Counted from the stretch's first letter, positions 47,343-56,317 are shown. The stretch: DNA of 64,000 nucleotides from Patulibacter sp. SYSU D01012 (GCF_017916475.1 NZ_JAFMTB010000001.1:1702043-1766042), one strand, 5' to 3'. A program made the numbers and translations. Notes: generated from the sequence alone by a model not told the origin.

Positions 47343-50069
47343 GTGACGAAGAACGCGGCCCCGGACCTGCTCCTGATCGACGGCAACTCGCTCGCGTACC
47401 GCGCCTTCTTCGCGCTCCCCGAGTCCATCGCCACGTCGACGGGCGAGCCCACGAACGCGCTCTTCGGCTTCGCGTCGATGCTCGTCAAGCTGTACCAGGA
47501 CCTGGGGCCCGTCCCGACCGCCGTGGCGTGGGACGCCGGCATGTCGGGCCGCAACGAGGTCTACCCCGAGTACAAGGCCCAGCGGTCGAAGAAGCCCGAC
47601 CTGCTGCGCCAGCAGTGGCCGTTCCTGACCGACATCACGACCGGCTTCGGCTACGCCAACGTCTCGCTGCCGGGCTGGGAGGCCGACGACGTCATCGGCA
47701 CCCTGGCGACGAAGGCGCGCGAGCGGAAGCTGCGCACCGTGATCGTCACGGGCGACCGCGACCAGTTCCAGCTCATCGACCCGGACGACTGGGTCGGCGT
47801 GATGGCGACGGCGCGCGGGATCACCGAGACGAAGGTCTACGACTACGCCGCCGTGCAGGAGCGCTACGGCCTGCCGCCCGAGATGATCCCCGACTTCTAC
47901 GGCCTGAAGGGCGACACGTCGGACAACATCCCCGGCGTTCCCGGCATCGGCGACAAGACGGCCGCGCAGCTGCTGCAGCAGTTCGGCGACCTGGAGACGG
48001 TGCTCGCGTCCGTCGACCAGGTCTCGGGCGCCAAGCGCAAGCAGAACCTGATCGACCACGCCGAGAACGCCCGGATCTCGCGCGACCTGGCGCGCATCCA
48101 CACCGACCTCCAGATCGACCTGGACCTGGACGCGCTGCTGGCCGAGAAGGCCGACGCGCAGGCGCTGCGCGAGGTCTTCCACCGCTTCGAGCTGCGCGAC
48201 CCGTGGCGCCGGCTCGAGCCGCTGCTGGAGGAGGACGGCCGCCCCTCGGGCCCCGAGGGCGAGGCCGTCGAGGCGCCCGAGCGGCGGGTCGCGCTGGACG
48301 CGCTCGCGGCCGCGCTGGCCGAGCACGACGGCGCCGCGCCCGCGCGGGTCGCCGTCGCGGTCGTCGAGCCGACCGCCGCCGCGCAGGAGGAGTCGGGGCA
48401 GCTCTTCGACCCCGACGCCGCCGAGGCCGCGGGGGAGGGCGCCGACGCGGAGGCCGCCCCCGACGCGCCGGGCGCGCCGCTGCGGTTCGCCGTCGCGCGG
48501 CTGGACGACGCCGGCCGGCCGGCCGAGCTGCTGCTCGGCGGCTGCGCGACCCCGGGCGAGGTGCTCGCCGTGCTCGCCGACCGGCCGCTCGTCTGCCACG
48601 ACGGCAAGGCGCTCGCCGCCGGTGCCGGGTCGGGCGACCGCGACGTGCCGCCGCGGCTCGACCACGACACCCTGCTCGGCGCGTACGTCCTGGAGCCGCA
48701 GCGTCGCGGCTACCCGCTCGACGAGCTCGCCGACGAGATCGGCGTGACGGTCACGACGGACGACCCCGCCGGCGCGGCGGCGGTGCGCGTGGCGATGCTC
48801 GCGATCCACCAGCGGCGGCTGCTCGACGAGACCGGCCTGATGCGGCTGCTGCGCGAGGTCGAGCTGCCGCTCGTCGACGTGCTGCGCGAGATGGAGCGCG
48901 AGGGCGTGCGCCTGTCCGTCCCACGCCTGAACGAGGTCGGCGACGAGGTGCGCGCCGAGATCGCCGACCTGCAGGCCCGGATCCACGCGCTGGCCGGCCG
49001 CGAGTTCACGATCGGCTCGCCGAAGCAGCTGGGCGAGGTGCTCTTCGAGGAGCTCGGGCTGACGAAGAAGCGCAAGGGCAAGACGGGCTTCTCGACCGAC
49101 GCGCGCGTGCTGCAGCAGATCCGCGACGAGCACGAGATCGTCCCGCTCATCGAGCGCTGGCGCGAGCTCTCGACGCTGACGAAGACGTACCTCGACGTGC
49201 TGCCGAAGCTCGCCGAGGCGGACCCGCGCAGCCGCATCCACACGACGTTCCAGCAGACCGTCGCCCAGACCGGGCGCCTGTCGTCGACCGACCCGAACCT
49301 GCAGAACGTCCCCGTCCGCACCTCGCTCGGTCGGCGGATCCGCGGCTGCTTCGAGGCCGAGGGCGAGAACGTGCTGCTCTCTTGCGACTACTCGCAGGTC
49401 GAGCTGCGGATCCTCGCGCACTACGCGGAGGAGGAGACGCTGCGCGACGCGTTCCGCGAGGACCGCGACGTCCACACCGCCACCGCCACCACGGTCTTCG
49501 GGGTGACGGAGGACGAGCTCGATCCGGGGCTGCGGTCGAAGGCGAAGATGGTCAACTACGGCATCGCCTACGGCCTGACCGACTTCGGCCTGGCCGAGCG
49601 CCTGAACATCCCGCGCGACGAGGCCCGCGAGGTCATCGACGCGTACTTCGCCCAGTTCACCGGCGTCAAGCGCTTCATCGACGCGACGATCGAGCAGGCG
49701 AAGGAGGCCGGCGAGGTCCGCACCATGTTCGGCCGGCGGCGCCTGATCCCCGAGCTGCGCGCCCGCAACCCGCAGATGCGCTCCCTCGGCGAGCGCCTGG
49801 CGGTCAACACCATCATCCAGGGCACCGCGGCGGACATCATGAAGCTCGCGATGATCGGCGTCCGCCGCGCCCTCGACGAGCGCGGCGTCCGCTCGCGCAT
49901 GGTCCTGACGATCCACGACGAGCTCCTCGTCGAGGGCCCGGCCGACGAGATGGAGGGCCCCGACGGCGTGCGCGCCCTCGTCGAGCGCGAGATGGTCGCG
50001 CCGTGGAAGCACGACCCGCCGCTGAAGGTCGAGGGCGGCGTCGGGCGGACCTGGCTCGAGGCGAAGTAG
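47343..50069 (+). CDS. polA: DNA polymerase I, proofreading-domain inactive
   Basis: 908 residues. The 5'-3' nuclease domain (1-300) starts LLIDGNSLAYRAFFALP. The middle domain (about 320-520) has the 3'-5' exonuclease fold position but no DxE, NxxxD or YxxxD sites; an acidic Ala-rich insert replaces part of it, so proofreading is probably lost, as in other actinobacterial and Taq-like enzymes. The polymerase domain (about 540-908) has motif A CDYSQVELRILAH, motif B RSKAKMVNYGIAYG and motif C TIHDELL. The GTG is seven bases after TAGGCT. Confidence 0.96.
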   Translation: MTKNAAPDLLLIDGNSLAYRAFFALPESIATSTGEPTNALFGFASMLVKLYQDLGPVPTAVAWDAGMSGRNEVYPEYKAQRSKKPDLLRQQWPFLTDITTGFGYANVSLPGWEADDVIGTLATKARERKLRTVIVTGDRDQFQLIDPDDWVGVMATARGITETKVYDYAAVQERYGLPPEMIPDFYGLKGDTSDNIPGVPGIGDKTAAQLLQQFGDLETVLASVDQVSGAKRKQNLIDHAENARISRDLARIHTDLQIDLDLDALLAEKADAQALREVFHRFELRDPWRRLEPLLEEDGRPSGPEGEAVEAPERRVALDALAAALAEHDGAAPARVAVAVVEPTAAAQEESGQLFDPDAAEAAGEGADAEAAPDAPGAPLRFAVARLDDAGRPAELLLGGCATPGEVLAVLADRPLVCHDGKALAAGAGSGDRDVPPRLDHDTLLGAYVLEPQRRGYPLDELADEIGVTVTTDDPAGAAAVRVAMLAIHQRRLLDETGLMRLLREVELPLVDVLREMEREGVRLSVPRLNEVGDEVRAEIADLQARIHALAGREFTIGSPKQLGEVLFEELGLTKKRKGKTGFSTDARVLQQIRDEHEIVPLIERWRELSTLTKTYLDVLPKLAEADPRSRIHTTFQQTVAQTGRLSSTDPNLQNVPVRTSLGRRIRGCFEAEGENVLLSCDYSQVELRILAHYAEEETLRDAFREDRDVHTATATTVFGVTEDELDPGLRSKAKMVNYGIAYGLTDFGLAERLNIPRDEAREVIDAYFAQFTGVKRFIDATIEQAKEAGEVRTMFGRRRLIPELRARNPQMRSLGERLAVNTIIQGTAADIMKLAMIGVRRALDERGVRSRMVLTIHDELLVEGPADEMEGPDGVRALVEREMVAPWKHDPPLKVEGGVGRTWLEAK

Positions 50070-50080
50070 GGCGCGGCCGC

Positions 50081-50165
50081 GTGGTGCGGTGCGGCGCGGC
50101 GTGGCGTGGCGTGGCGCCGCGTGGCGTGGTGCCGCGTGGCGTGGCGCGGCGGCGGCGCGGGGGCG
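50081..50165 (+). repeat. degenerate GTGGC/GCGGC short repeats after polA
   Basis: Irregular runs of GTGGCG and GCGGCG, a few bases after the polA stop. No frame looks protein-coding. They lead directly into the 70-bp array. Confidence 0.6.
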
Positions 50166-50170
50166 CGGTC

Positions 50171-50500
50171 GTGTTCCGGATCGCTGCGCCTGGGCGGTGG
50201 TGATCCGGAACACGTCCGGGGCGAGAGGGCGGGCCGGGTCGCGTGCCGCATCGCTGCGCCTGGGCGGTGGTGATCCGGAACACGTCCGGGGCGAGGGGGC
50301 GGGCCGGGTCGTGTTCCGGATCGCCGCGCCTGGACGATGGTGACCCGGAACACGTCCGGAGCGAGAGGGCGGGCCGGGTCGCGTGCCGCATCGCCGCGCC
50401 TGGACGGTGGCGATCCGGAACACGTCCGGAGCGAGAGGGCGGGCCGGGTAGCGTGCCGCATCGCCGCGCCTGGACGGTGGCGATCCGGAACACGTCCGCG
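50171..50500. repeat. tandem array of five 70-bp palindromic units
   Basis: Units start at 50171, 50241, 50311, 50381 and 50451, exactly 70 bp apart. The first and third have left arm GTGTTCCGGATC pairing with right arm GATCCGGAACAC across a 19-base loop (12-bp perfect stem in unit 1). The second, fourth and fifth carry GCGTGCCGCATC instead and pair imperfectly. The 27-base spacers (GGGGCGAGAGGGCGGGCCGG-type) are also conserved, so it is not a CRISPR array. Confidence 0.93.
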
Positions 50501-50567
50501 GGACGAAGGCGGCGCGACCAGCGTTCTCGAGACGGACCAGGCGGAACCTGCGCCGGTGCGCTGGCGC
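50501..50567. other. unique junction between the two repeat arrays
   Basis: About 67 bases with no repeat match and no convincing gene; GC-rich. It separates the 70-bp array from the 59-bp array. Confidence 0.6.
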
Positions 50568-51670
50568 GTTCCGGTCGGGGTCCGCTATGCGGTCCTGAGC
50601 CGGAACGCGACCCCGCCTGCCGGCCTGTTCCGGTTGAGGGCCGCTATGCGGTCCTGAGCCGGAACACGACCCCGCCTGGCGGTCCGTTCCGGTTGGGGGC
50701 CGCTATGCGGCCCTGAGCCGGAACGCGTCCCCGCCTCGCGGTCCGTTCCGGTTGGGGGCCGCCATGCGGCCCTGAGCCGGAACATGTCCCGCCTCCCGGC
50801 CCGATCCGGTTGGGGGCCGCCATGCGGTCCTGAGCCGGAACGCGTCCCCGCCTCCCGGCCCGATCCGGTTGGGGGCCGCCATGCGGTCCCGAGCCGGAAC
50901 ATGTCCCCGCCTCCCGGCCCGATCCGGCTGAGGCCCGCCGTGCGGTCCCGAGCCGGAACGCGTCCCCGCCTCGCGGCCCGTTTCGGCTGCGGTCCGCCAT
51001 GCGGCCCCGAGCCGGAACGCGTTCCCGCCTGGCGGTCCGTTCCGGTTGCGGTCCGCCATGCGGCCCCGAGCCGGACCTGTCCCCGCCTGGCGTCCCGTTC
51101 CGGGTGGGGGCCGCCAGGCGGCCCTGAGCCGGAACGAGTTCCGCCTAGCGGCCCGTTCCGGCTGAGGTCCGCCATGCGGCCCCGAGCCGGAACATGTCCC
51201 CGCCTCGCGGCCCGTTCCGGCTGAGGTCCGCCATGCGGCCCCGAGCCGGAACGCGTCCCCGCGTCGCGCCCCGTTCCGGTTGCGGCCCGCCATCCGGTCC
51301 TGAGCCGGAACGCGTCCCGGCCTGGCGGTCCGTTCCGGTTGGGGTCCGCTATGCGGTCCTGAGCCGGAACGCGTCCCCGCGTCGCGCCCCGTTCCGGTTG
51401 AGGTCCGCCATGCGGCCCTGAGCCGGAACACGTCCCCGCTTGGCGTCCCGTTCCGGGTGGGGGCCGCCATGCGGTCCTGAGCCGGAACGCGTCCCCGCCT
51501 CCCGGCCCGTTCCGGCAGAGGTCCGCCATCCGGCCCCGAGCCGGAACACGTCCCCGCCTCGCGCCCCGTTCCGGTTGGGGTCCGCCATGCGGCCCCGAGC
51601 CGGAACGCGTCCCCGTCTCGCGCCCTGTTCCGGTTGGGGTCCGCTATGCGGTCCTGAGCCGGAACGCGCC
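50568..51670. repeat. tandem array of about 19 palindromic units of 58/59 bp
   Basis: The core GAGCCGGAAC starts at 50597, 50656, 50715, 50774, 50832, 50891, 50950, 51009, 51068, 51126, 51184, 51243, 51302, 51361, 51420, 51479, 51538, 51597 and 51656: 19 copies, spaced 59 bp (58 at three steps). Each unit has arm CCGGAAC, about 20 bases, arm GTTCCGG, then a second small palindrome CCGCCATGCGG or CCGCTATGCGG. Changes are scattered and often preserve the arms. Because 59 is not a multiple of three, no constant peptide repeat is encoded. Confidence 0.95.
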
Positions 51671-51712
51671 CCACGGCCGCCACTCGCGCCGCGCCACCCC
51701 GGCCGCCCCGGA

Positions 51713-51744
51713 CCCCCGCCCGCCGCCCGCCGCCCGCCGCCCCC
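51713..51744 (-). other. G-quadruplex-type motif
   Basis: On the minus strand five G-tracts of 3-5 bases are separated by loops of one to four bases. It follows the 59-bp array. The flanking stretch 51671-51806 is GC-rich with no convincing gene. Confidence 0.5.
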
Positions 51745-51806
51745 GGCCGAGCCCCTCGGCCACCGCCATCCCTCCCACGTGTGACGGCGCGCACGGTATG
51801 GTCCGC

Positions 51807-51820
51807 CAACCGATCGGTTG
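51807..51820. promoter_or_regulatory. perfect palindromic operator upstream of the GH106 gene
   Basis: CAACCGATCGGTTG is a perfect 14-bp palindrome, about 110 bases before the GH106 start and next to an AT-richer promoter-like stretch (GCTTAGGTGTTCGGTTTT). Its form fits a TetR- or LacI-type repressor site; the regulator is not in the window. Confidence 0.5.
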
Positions 51821-51928
51821 CGAGCTTAGGTGTTCGGTTTTCGCCGTCCACCACGGAAACGCACAGAAGCGATCGTCGGTAGGCCCGACCTCCATCCCCC
51901 CGGGCCGCACAGCGAGAGGAGAGCAGCG

Positions 51929-54790
51929 ATGCGACGCAGGGAGTTCGTCCAGAGGACGTCGGCGGCCGCGGTGGGCGCGGGCGCCCTCGCGGCCATGCCG
52001 GCCGGCGCCGCGGCCAGCCGCGGCCGCGGCCGTGGACCCGGCCGCGACACCGCCCCGACGGCCTGGCCGACGGCCACGACGCAGGCGAAGCCGTGGACCC
52101 GCTGGTGGTGGCTCGGCAGCGCGGTCGACGACGCCGGGATCGCCGCCAACCTGCAGGCGTACCGCGACGCGGGCATCGGCGGCGTCGAGATCCAGCCGAT
52201 CTACGGGGTCAAGGGCAACGAGGCGAAGAACCGCGCGTACCTCTCCCCGGAGTGGGTCGCCGCGCTCGACAGCACCACGCGCACCGCGTCGCGCCTGGGC
52301 ATGGGCGTCGACATGACGACGGGTTCGGGCTGGCCGTTCGGCGGCCCGTGGGTGGCCGACGAGGACGGCGCCGCGAAGGTGCTGATCGAGCGCTGGACCG
52401 TGGCCGAGGGGCAGCGCCTGTCCGTGCCGGTGCGCGCCAGCAACCCGCCCAAGAACAAGCCGGTCCCGCCGCTCGACCGCCTCGTCGCCCGTGCCGCCGA
52501 CGGCAGCACCGTCGACCTGACCGAGAAGGTCGGCGCCGACGGCACCCTCGACGCCGTCGCCCCGGCCGGCGGCTGGGAGCTGACCGCGGTCTTCGTCGGC
52601 CGCGTCCGCATGGCGGTCAAGCGCGCGGCGCCCGGCAGCGAGGGCGTCGTGATCGACTACGTGTCCGAGCGGGCGCTCCCGAACTACCTGCGGCGCTTCG
52701 ACGAGGCGCTCGGCGGCGGCTCGCACGGCCTGCGCGCGATGTTCCACGACTCCTACGAGGTCGGCGCCGCCAACTGGACCGACACGATGGTCGCCGACTT
52801 CGCGCAGCTGCGCGGCTACGACGTCGTGCCGTACCTGCCCGAGGTCGCCGGCCAGGGCGACGAGGAGACCCGGGCGCGGGTCCGCTCCGACGTGCGCGAG
52901 ACGTTCGCCGACCTGCTGCTGAGCCGCTTCACCGAGCGCTGGTCCGCGTGGAACGAGCAGCACGGCTGGCGCACGCGCAACCAGGCGCACGGCTCGCCGG
53001 CCAACCTGCTCGACCTGTACGCCCGCGTCGACATCCCGGAGACGGAGAGCTTCGGCCCCAGCGCCTTCCCGATCCCGGGCCTGCGCGAGGACCCGAACTA
53101 CTCCACCGAGGACTTCGGCCGTCCCGACCCGCTCGTCATGCGCTTCGCCTCGTCGGCGGCGCACGTCGAGGGCAAGCCGCTCGCCTCGTCCGAGAGCTGC
53201 ACGTGGCTGGCGGAGCACTTCCACGTCTCGCTCTCGCAGATGAAGCCCGAGCTCGACCAGCTCTTCGCGGCCGGCATCAACCACGTCTTCTTCCACGGCA
53301 CGACGTACTCGCCGCCGGAGGAGGCCTTCCCCGGCCTGAACTTCTACGCGTCGACCGAGGTCACCCCGCAGAACACGCTGTGGCGCGACCTGCCCGAGCT
53401 CACCGCGTACGTCACGCGCAGCCAGTCGATCCTGCAGGACGGGACGCACGACAACGACGTCCTCCTCTACTTCCCGCAGCACGACCTGTGGCACACGGCG
53501 GCCGACCCGCTCGTCCCGCAGTTCACCGTCCACGGCGCCGAGCAGTGGCTGCACCAGCACCCGACCGGGTTCGGCGCCGTCGCGACGACGATCCAGGACC
53601 GCGGCTGGCAGTTCGACTACGTCTCCGACCGCATGCTCGACGGCATCGAGGCGGCGCGCGGCGGCCTGCGGGCGACGGGCGGCACGTACGCCACGCTCGT
53701 CGTCCCGGGCGCCAAGCTCATGCCGCTGGAGACGCTCGAGCGGCTCGTCGCGCTCGCCAAGGCGGGCGCGACGGTGATCTTCCACCGCGCGCTGCCCGAG
53801 GACGTGCCGGGCCTCGCCGACCTGGAGGGCCGCCGCGCGAAGCTCGCCGCGCTGCTGGGCGAGATCCGTCGCGCCGGGCGCCGCACCGCCGTGGGGACGG
53901 AGCACCGCCTGGGCTGGGGGCGCTTCCTCGTCGCCGACGACGTCGACCGCGCGCTCGCGACCACGGGCGCGCGCCGCGAGCCGGCCGCCGACCTGGGCCT
54001 GCGCGTCCTGCGCCGCAGCCACGACGAGGGCAAGCACCTGTTCGTCGCCAACCTGGGCAAGGAGGCCGTCGACGGCTGGGTGCCCGTCGCGGACGCCGCG
54101 GCCTCGGCCGTCGTGCTCGACCCACACGACGGCGCCCGCGGGATCGCGAGCCTGCGCCGCGGCCGCACCACGGCCGTGCGCCTGCGCCTGGAGCCGGGCG
54201 AGTCGGTCTTCCTGCGCACGTTCGCCCGCCGCCGGGTGCACGGTCGCCGCTGGGCGGTCGCGCAGGACGCCGGACGGGCGATCGCGCTGGACGGCCCGTG
54301 GGAGCTGCGCTTCCTGGGCCGCGACGGCCGCGTCTCCGCGCCGCGGCGCCTGGACGCCCTGCGATCGTGGACGGAGCTCGGCCCCGACGCCGAGGGCTTC
54401 TCGGGCACCGCGCGCTACACGCTGCGCTTCGCCCTGCCGCGCGGCGCCCGCGCGGACGAGTGGGCGCTGGACCTGGGCGACGTCCGCGAGTCCGCGCGGG
54501 TCCGGCTGAACGGCCGCGAGCTCGAGACGGCGTGGAGCCTGCCGTTCGCGGTGCCCGCCGGCGACGCGCTGCGGAAGGGCCCCAACGTCCTCGAGATCGA
54601 GGTGACGAACCTGGCGGCGAACGAGGTCCGCGCGATGTCGCAGCGCGGCGAGGTCGACTGGACCCGCTACTACATCGTGAACATCACCTACGAGACGTTC
54701 GACCCGAAGGTCTGGCCGCCCGAGGCGTCGGGGCTGCTCGGCCCGGTGCGCCTGGTGCCGCAGCGCGTGCCGGGCGGGCCGTTCGCCTGA
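51929..54790 (+). CDS. glycoside hydrolase family 106-type enzyme (alpha-L-rhamnosidase-like), Tat-exported
   Basis: 953 residues. A twin-arginine signal (RRREFVQRTSAAAVG, residues 2-16) ends near GAAAS. The mature part opens with TRWWWLGSAVDDAGIAANL and AGIGGVEIQPIYGV, then GSGWPFGGPWV, which are characteristic of GH106. The C-terminal 200 residues form beta-sandwich domains with a sugar-binding-like YTLRFALP...LDLGDVRESARVRLNG. It should release rhamnose from extracellular polysaccharide; the exact substrate is inferred. The ATG has GAGAGGAGAG upstream. Longer in-frame starts would bury the Tat signal. Confidence 0.87.
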   Translation: MRRREFVQRTSAAAVGAGALAAMPAGAAASRGRGRGPGRDTAPTAWPTATTQAKPWTRWWWLGSAVDDAGIAANLQAYRDAGIGGVEIQPIYGVKGNEAKNRAYLSPEWVAALDSTTRTASRLGMGVDMTTGSGWPFGGPWVADEDGAAKVLIERWTVAEGQRLSVPVRASNPPKNKPVPPLDRLVARAADGSTVDLTEKVGADGTLDAVAPAGGWELTAVFVGRVRMAVKRAAPGSEGVVIDYVSERALPNYLRRFDEALGGGSHGLRAMFHDSYEVGAANWTDTMVADFAQLRGYDVVPYLPEVAGQGDEETRARVRSDVRETFADLLLSRFTERWSAWNEQHGWRTRNQAHGSPANLLDLYARVDIPETESFGPSAFPIPGLREDPNYSTEDFGRPDPLVMRFASSAAHVEGKPLASSESCTWLAEHFHVSLSQMKPELDQLFAAGINHVFFHGTTYSPPEEAFPGLNFYASTEVTPQNTLWRDLPELTAYVTRSQSILQDGTHDNDVLLYFPQHDLWHTAADPLVPQFTVHGAEQWLHQHPTGFGAVATTIQDRGWQFDYVSDRMLDGIEAARGGLRATGGTYATLVVPGAKLMPLETLERLVALAKAGATVIFHRALPEDVPGLADLEGRRAKLAALLGEIRRAGRRTAVGTEHRLGWGRFLVADDVDRALATTGARREPAADLGLRVLRRSHDEGKHLFVANLGKEAVDGWVPVADAAASAVVLDPHDGARGIASLRRGRTTAVRLRLEPGESVFLRTFARRRVHGRRWAVAQDAGRAIALDGPWELRFLGRDGRVSAPRRLDALRSWTELGPDAEGFSGTARYTLRFALPRGARADEWALDLGDVRESARVRLNGRELETAWSLPFAVPAGDALRKGPNVLEIEVTNLAANEVRAMSQRGEVDWTRYYIVNITYETFDPKVWPPEASGLLGPVRLVPQRVPGGPFA

Positions 54791-54890
54791 CGTCGTTCGT
54801 CCGGCTCCGGCGTCCCGCGCGCCCGCGCGGGCAGGAGGCCGCACCGGCCCGGCCGCGGCGGCCCGACGCCGTGGGCCCGCGATCCGTCGG

Positions 54891-55017
54891 GGCCGGGGCG
54901 GTCGCCTGACGCCGGCGGGGTGCCGGGCCGACCCCGCGAAGCCGGCGATCCTCCGGGCCGGGGCGGTCGCCTGACGCCGGCGATGCGCGGGGCCGGGCGG
55001 TCGCCCCGTCGCCGGCG
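54891..55017. repeat. 27-bp direct repeats after the GH106 gene
   Basis: A 27-base sequence is perfectly repeated at 54891-54917 and 54956-54982, with a degenerate third copy at 54991-55017. The 281-bp gap 54791-55071 holds no convincing gene. The repeats may form part of a terminator region between convergent genes. Confidence 0.6.
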
Positions 55018-55071
55018 GGATGGCGGGACGCCGGGCCGGCCGCGCCGGTGCGCGCCCCGGCGACGCCGGCG

Positions 55072-56154
55072 TCAGGCGCCGGCCCCGCCCGCCGGCCGCT
55101 CCCGTCCGGCGAGCCACCGCGCCAGCAGCGGCGCGGCGAGCAGCATCGCGAACAGCCGCAGCACCTGGACCGCCAGCACGAACGTGGCGTCGACGTCGCT
55201 CGACGCCGCCGCGGCGAGCACCGCGTAGAGCCCGCCGGGGGTGGTCGCCAGGTACGCGTCGAGCGCGCCGACGCCCGTCAGCGGCACGAGCAGCAGCCCC
55301 AGGCCGGCGGACGCGGCGATGAGCGCGGCGATCATCCCGAGCGTCGCGGGCAGGATCCGCGCCGCGTGGCGCAGGCTCGCGACGGTGAACCGCAGCCCGA
55401 CCGACAGGCCGATGCCGACGTACGCCGCCTGCAGCAGCGGGTCCGGCACGGGCGCGACGAACGGCACGCCCGCCAGCTCGAGGGCCGCCGCGAGCACGAG
55501 CGGGCCCAGCAGCGACCCCGCCGGCAGCCGCACGGCGCGGGCCAGCGCGGTGCCCGCGACCAGGCACAGCGCGCACGTCAGCAGCCCGTCGGCCCACGCG
55601 CCGCCCCCGGACGCCGCGGCCGCCGTCCCGCCCCCGGGCCCCCCGGCGATGCCGGCGACGACGGGCGCCAGCACGACGATGACCAGCACCCGCAGGTACT
55701 GCATGACGGCCACGAGCCGCTCGTCGGCGCCCAGCTCGCGGCTGATCGCCACGATCCCCGACGCCCCGCCGGCCACCATGCCGAAGGCGGCGGTCGGGCG
55801 GTCCAGGCCGGTCAGGCGGCTCATCGCCAGGCCCGCGAGGACCGTCGCCAGCAGCGTCGCGAGCGTCACTCCGACGATCGGCACGGCGTGCCGGCCGAGC
55901 TCCCCGAGGGTCGAGGTCTGCACGAGCGTGCCGAGCGAGACGCCCAGGATCCCCTGCGAGAGCCGGGCGCCGAGCTCGGGCACGTCCAGGCGCCAGTCCG
56001 TGCGCAGCGCGAAGCCGAGCCCGACGAGCAGCCCCGCGAACATGGCGGGGGAGGGGACGCCGGCAGCCGCCCCCGCCAGGGCCGTCGCCGCGGTGACCGC
56101 CAGGACGACCGCCCAGCGGACGGCGCGGGCGGAGGCGGCGGACGACGACGGCAC
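55072..56154 (-). CDS. AbrB family membrane protein (COG3180)
   Basis: 360 residues with about ten helices in two similar halves (each with a GxLLGxxx-type start, e.g. GLLVGLGFALRTDW and GSLLGPLVLAAALE). The conserved strings FGMVAGGASGIVAISRELGAD and TTPGGLYAVLAAAASSDVD occur once in each half. The family is annotated as putative ammonia monooxygenase or regulator AbrB, but its true role is uncertain. A GTG at 56172 would add six residues; TACGAC eight bases before the GTG at 56154 favours the shorter form. Confidence 0.83.
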   Translation of the reverse strand: MPSSSAASARAVRWAVVLAVTAATALAGAAAGVPSPAMFAGLLVGLGFALRTDWRLDVPELGARLSQGILGVSLGTLVQTSTLGELGRHAVPIVGVTLATLLATVLAGLAMSRLTGLDRPTAAFGMVAGGASGIVAISRELGADERLVAVMQYLRVLVIVVLAPVVAGIAGGPGGGTAAAASGGGAWADGLLTCALCLVAGTALARAVRLPAGSLLGPLVLAAALELAGVPFVAPVPDPLLQAAYVGIGLSVGLRFTVASLRHAARILPATLGMIAALIAASAGLGLLLVPLTGVGALDAYLATTPGGLYAVLAAAASSDVDATFVLAVQVLRLFAMLLAAPLLARWLAGRERPAGGAGA

Positions 56155-56162
56155 GGCCCCCA

Positions 56163-56168
56163 GTCGTA
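56163..56168 (-). promoter_or_regulatory. -10-like element for the AbrB family gene
   Basis: TACGAC on the minus strand, eight bases before the GTG at 56154. The last base deviates from TANNNT. Confidence 0.35.
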
Positions 56169-56226
56169 GCACCCACGGGCCGGCGGCCCCCGTCCCGGAC
56201 CGCCGCGCACGCGCCCCCGTCGTGGG

Positions 56227-56266
56227 TTAGGCTGACCTTCGACCCGCGAGTTAGGTCCGCCTACCT
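56227..56266 (+). promoter_or_regulatory. two iron boxes (IdeR/DtxR-like) before the first siderophore-binding gene
   Basis: TTAGGCTGACCT (56227-56238) and TTAGGTCCGCCTACCT (56251-56266) each resemble the actinobacterial iron box TTAGGTTAGGCTAACCTAA, in tandem. They lie 52-91 bases before the ATG. Repression when iron is sufficient is the expected effect. Confidence 0.6.
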
Positions 56267-56317
56267 CACCTCACCTCGCCCCGCCGTCGCTCCCCCCGAC
56301 CGAGAGGCCCGCTCCGC

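Noticed and set aside
45762-50423. 1553-residue minus-strand frame upstream of malic enzyme
   Set aside because: Beyond the GTG at 47180 it is the antisense of polA and the repeat array; malic enzyme is of normal length and has a promoter hexamer before 47180.
50171-51670. CRISPR array
   Set aside because: Both arms and spacers are repeated; there are no unique spacers and no cas genes in the window.
50568-51854. Long minus-strand frames through the 59-bp array with repeated Gly/Arg/Pro-rich peptides
   Set aside because: 59 bp is not a multiple of three, so each unit is read in a different frame in turn; absence of stops follows from base composition. No start signal or known domain.
51644-56176. 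1510-residue minus-strand frame antisense to the GH106 gene
   Set aside because: Low-complexity Arg/Ala/Val-rich antisense; the plus-strand GH106 protein has clear family motifs and a Tat signal.
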